A stretch of 64,000 bases of DNA. Origin: Candidatus Roseilinea mizusawaensis (lineage in GTDB: Bacteria; Chloroflexota; Anaerolineae; J036; Brachytrichaceae). Below the pieces are notes generated by a model. The model was not told where the DNA came from, ran no database searches, and saw only the letters and a list, made by a program, of their open reading frames with translations. This document shows, piece by piece, positions 63,298 through 64,000 of the stretch (position 1 is its first letter; every line of letters begins with the position of its first letter). A program made the translations under genes and the position numbers. The stretch is from positions 1-64,000 of the forward strand of contig JAEANN010000046.1 of NCBI GenBank assembly GCA_016841965.1, written 5' to 3'.

Positions 63298-64000
63298 TTA
63301 GCGGCGCGCGGTGTCGGCGCGCGTATCCAGCGATGGGCGAGTGAGCCGGCGCAGCGCCAGCCGATCCAGCAGCGCCGACAGATACCCTCGCCCGGCGACA
63401 CTGACCAGAACAATCACAGCTTGCAGCACCTGGATGAATTCGCTGGGCACGGCCGTCAGCAACTCCATGCCCAACGCGCCGGTTTGCAGCGCCGCAAAGA
63501 ACAGCCCATATCCCACCGTTGCGCCCAGCGCCGAGTTGGCGACGACGGCAATCATCACGCCGTCCCAAGCGTAGTTGGCGCCGATCCCGCGAATGAAGCG
63601 ATATGGCCCGGCCATGACCAGCAACCCACCGGCCAGTCCCGCCAACGCGCCCGACAACAACATGACGATGAAGAAGTTGCGATTGACCGGGCAGCCGCCC
63701 AGCCGCGCGAACAACGTGTTCTGGCCGGCCATGCGCCACTCATAACCCGGCCGCGTGCGATGAAACACATACCCGATCGCCCCCGCCGCCAGCGCCATGA
63801 CCACGATGCTGATATTGAATGCGCCGATGTCGCCCAGGCGTCCCCCGCTTGCAATGGCCGGCGAGCGCGGCGACAGCGCCCCTGCCTCGGCCAACGGGCC
63901 GCCAATTGTGATCAGCCAGGCTGTAAACAGGTCGGCGATGCTGTTCAACATTAACGTGACGATGAATTCGCTCATGTTGAAGGCGTGTCGCAACAGCGCC
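63298..64000 (-). CDS. ABC importer permease, NupP-like (N-terminus beyond window)
   Basis: The reading frame stays open to the window edge, so at least 234 residues are visible and the N-terminal part is missing. [24 protein letters not shown] and [25 protein letters not shown] are typical of the larger permease of BmpA-NupABC-like nucleoside or sugar importers (the motifs are LMLNSIA and [10 protein letters not shown]). It pairs with the downstream NupQ-like permease in one operon. Confidence 0.85.
   Translation of the reverse strand, partial: ALLRHAFNMSEFIVTLMLNSIADLFTAWLITIGGPLAEAGALSPRSPAIASGGRLGDIGAFNISIVVMALAAGAIGYVFHRTRPGYEWRMAGQNTLFARLGGCPVNRNFFIVMLLSGALAGLAGGLLVMAGPYRFIRGIGANYAWDGVMIAVVANSALGATVGYGLFFAALQTGALGMELLTAVPSEFIQVLQAVIVLVSVAGRGYLSALLDRLALRRLTRPSLDTRADTARR

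Overview
The window looks like a stretch of a free-living, high-GC bacterial chromosome, most probably from the phylum Chloroflexota (Anaerolineae-like). The reasons are the mix of genes: a SpoIIIAA-like R3H ATPase, a topoisomerase I fused to a DUF5679-type zinc ribbon, full-length LarC, aerobic cytochrome oxidase subunits III and IV, many SDR and MDR dehydrogenases, and plant-polysaccharide enzymes. The assignment is inferred from content only. No rRNA, tRNA, CRISPR array or transposase was found.

Layout. 1-605 holds the start of a type I restriction methylase (hsdM). 964-4127 is a cobalamin-riboswitch-controlled operon on the minus strand: promoter, B12 aptamer, a six-codon leader ORF, terminator, an alpha/alpha-barrel secreted protein, a DUF4430-like anchored protein and an ECF S-component. 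Together they resemble a split intrinsic-factor/transcobalamin uptake system. 4223-8647 carries an L,D-transpeptidase, a TlpA thioredoxin, an Lgt-like protein, CorA and a membrane protein. 8672-12957 has a nitrilase-fold protein lacking its catalytic Cys, oxidase subunits III/IV, glutamate dehydrogenase and a cysteine-cluster protein, with a 49-bp alternating purine-pyrimidine run at 10716-10764. 12987-14677 is a soluble MgtE-N/CBS protein behind a probable M-box leader. 14903-24344 has ilvD-ADH, degV, an SDR/MDR/PHP sugar-type cluster and a PfkB kinase.

24371-27554 is the most repeat-rich part: 26 exact heptamers, tyrosine phenol-lyase, then a GxxExxY nuclease-fold gene flanked by inverted decamer arrays whose outer units supply the stop codons of both neighbours. 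27582-33107 holds an ABC exporter, topA and a glycosyltransferase; 33436-37707 holds larB, larC and a GH3 glycosidase. A minus-strand block (47254 down to 37797) runs pdxS, pdxT, an acetyltransferase-like gene, the R3H ATPase, tmk, a SEDS/PBP fusion with a degenerate transpeptidase site, an SDR and a sugar isomerase. 47427-64000 holds a UroD-family protein, FmdB zinc ribbon, DUF58 and TgpA-like transglutaminase, an Old Yellow Enzyme, SDR/GH88, a glycosyltransferase, an arabinose-isomerase-like enzyme, a polysaccharide deacetylase, Rho, and two permeases of a nucleoside/sugar ABC importer.

Three window-wide patterns stand out. Heptanucleotide tandem repeats (period exactly 7) sit between genes, often overlap stop codons, and have even entered the variable arm of the riboswitch. 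Many genes without a Shine-Dalgarno have a TANNNT element 6-11 nt before the start codon, suggesting leaderless transcripts. The palindrome GCCGGC is strikingly frequent.
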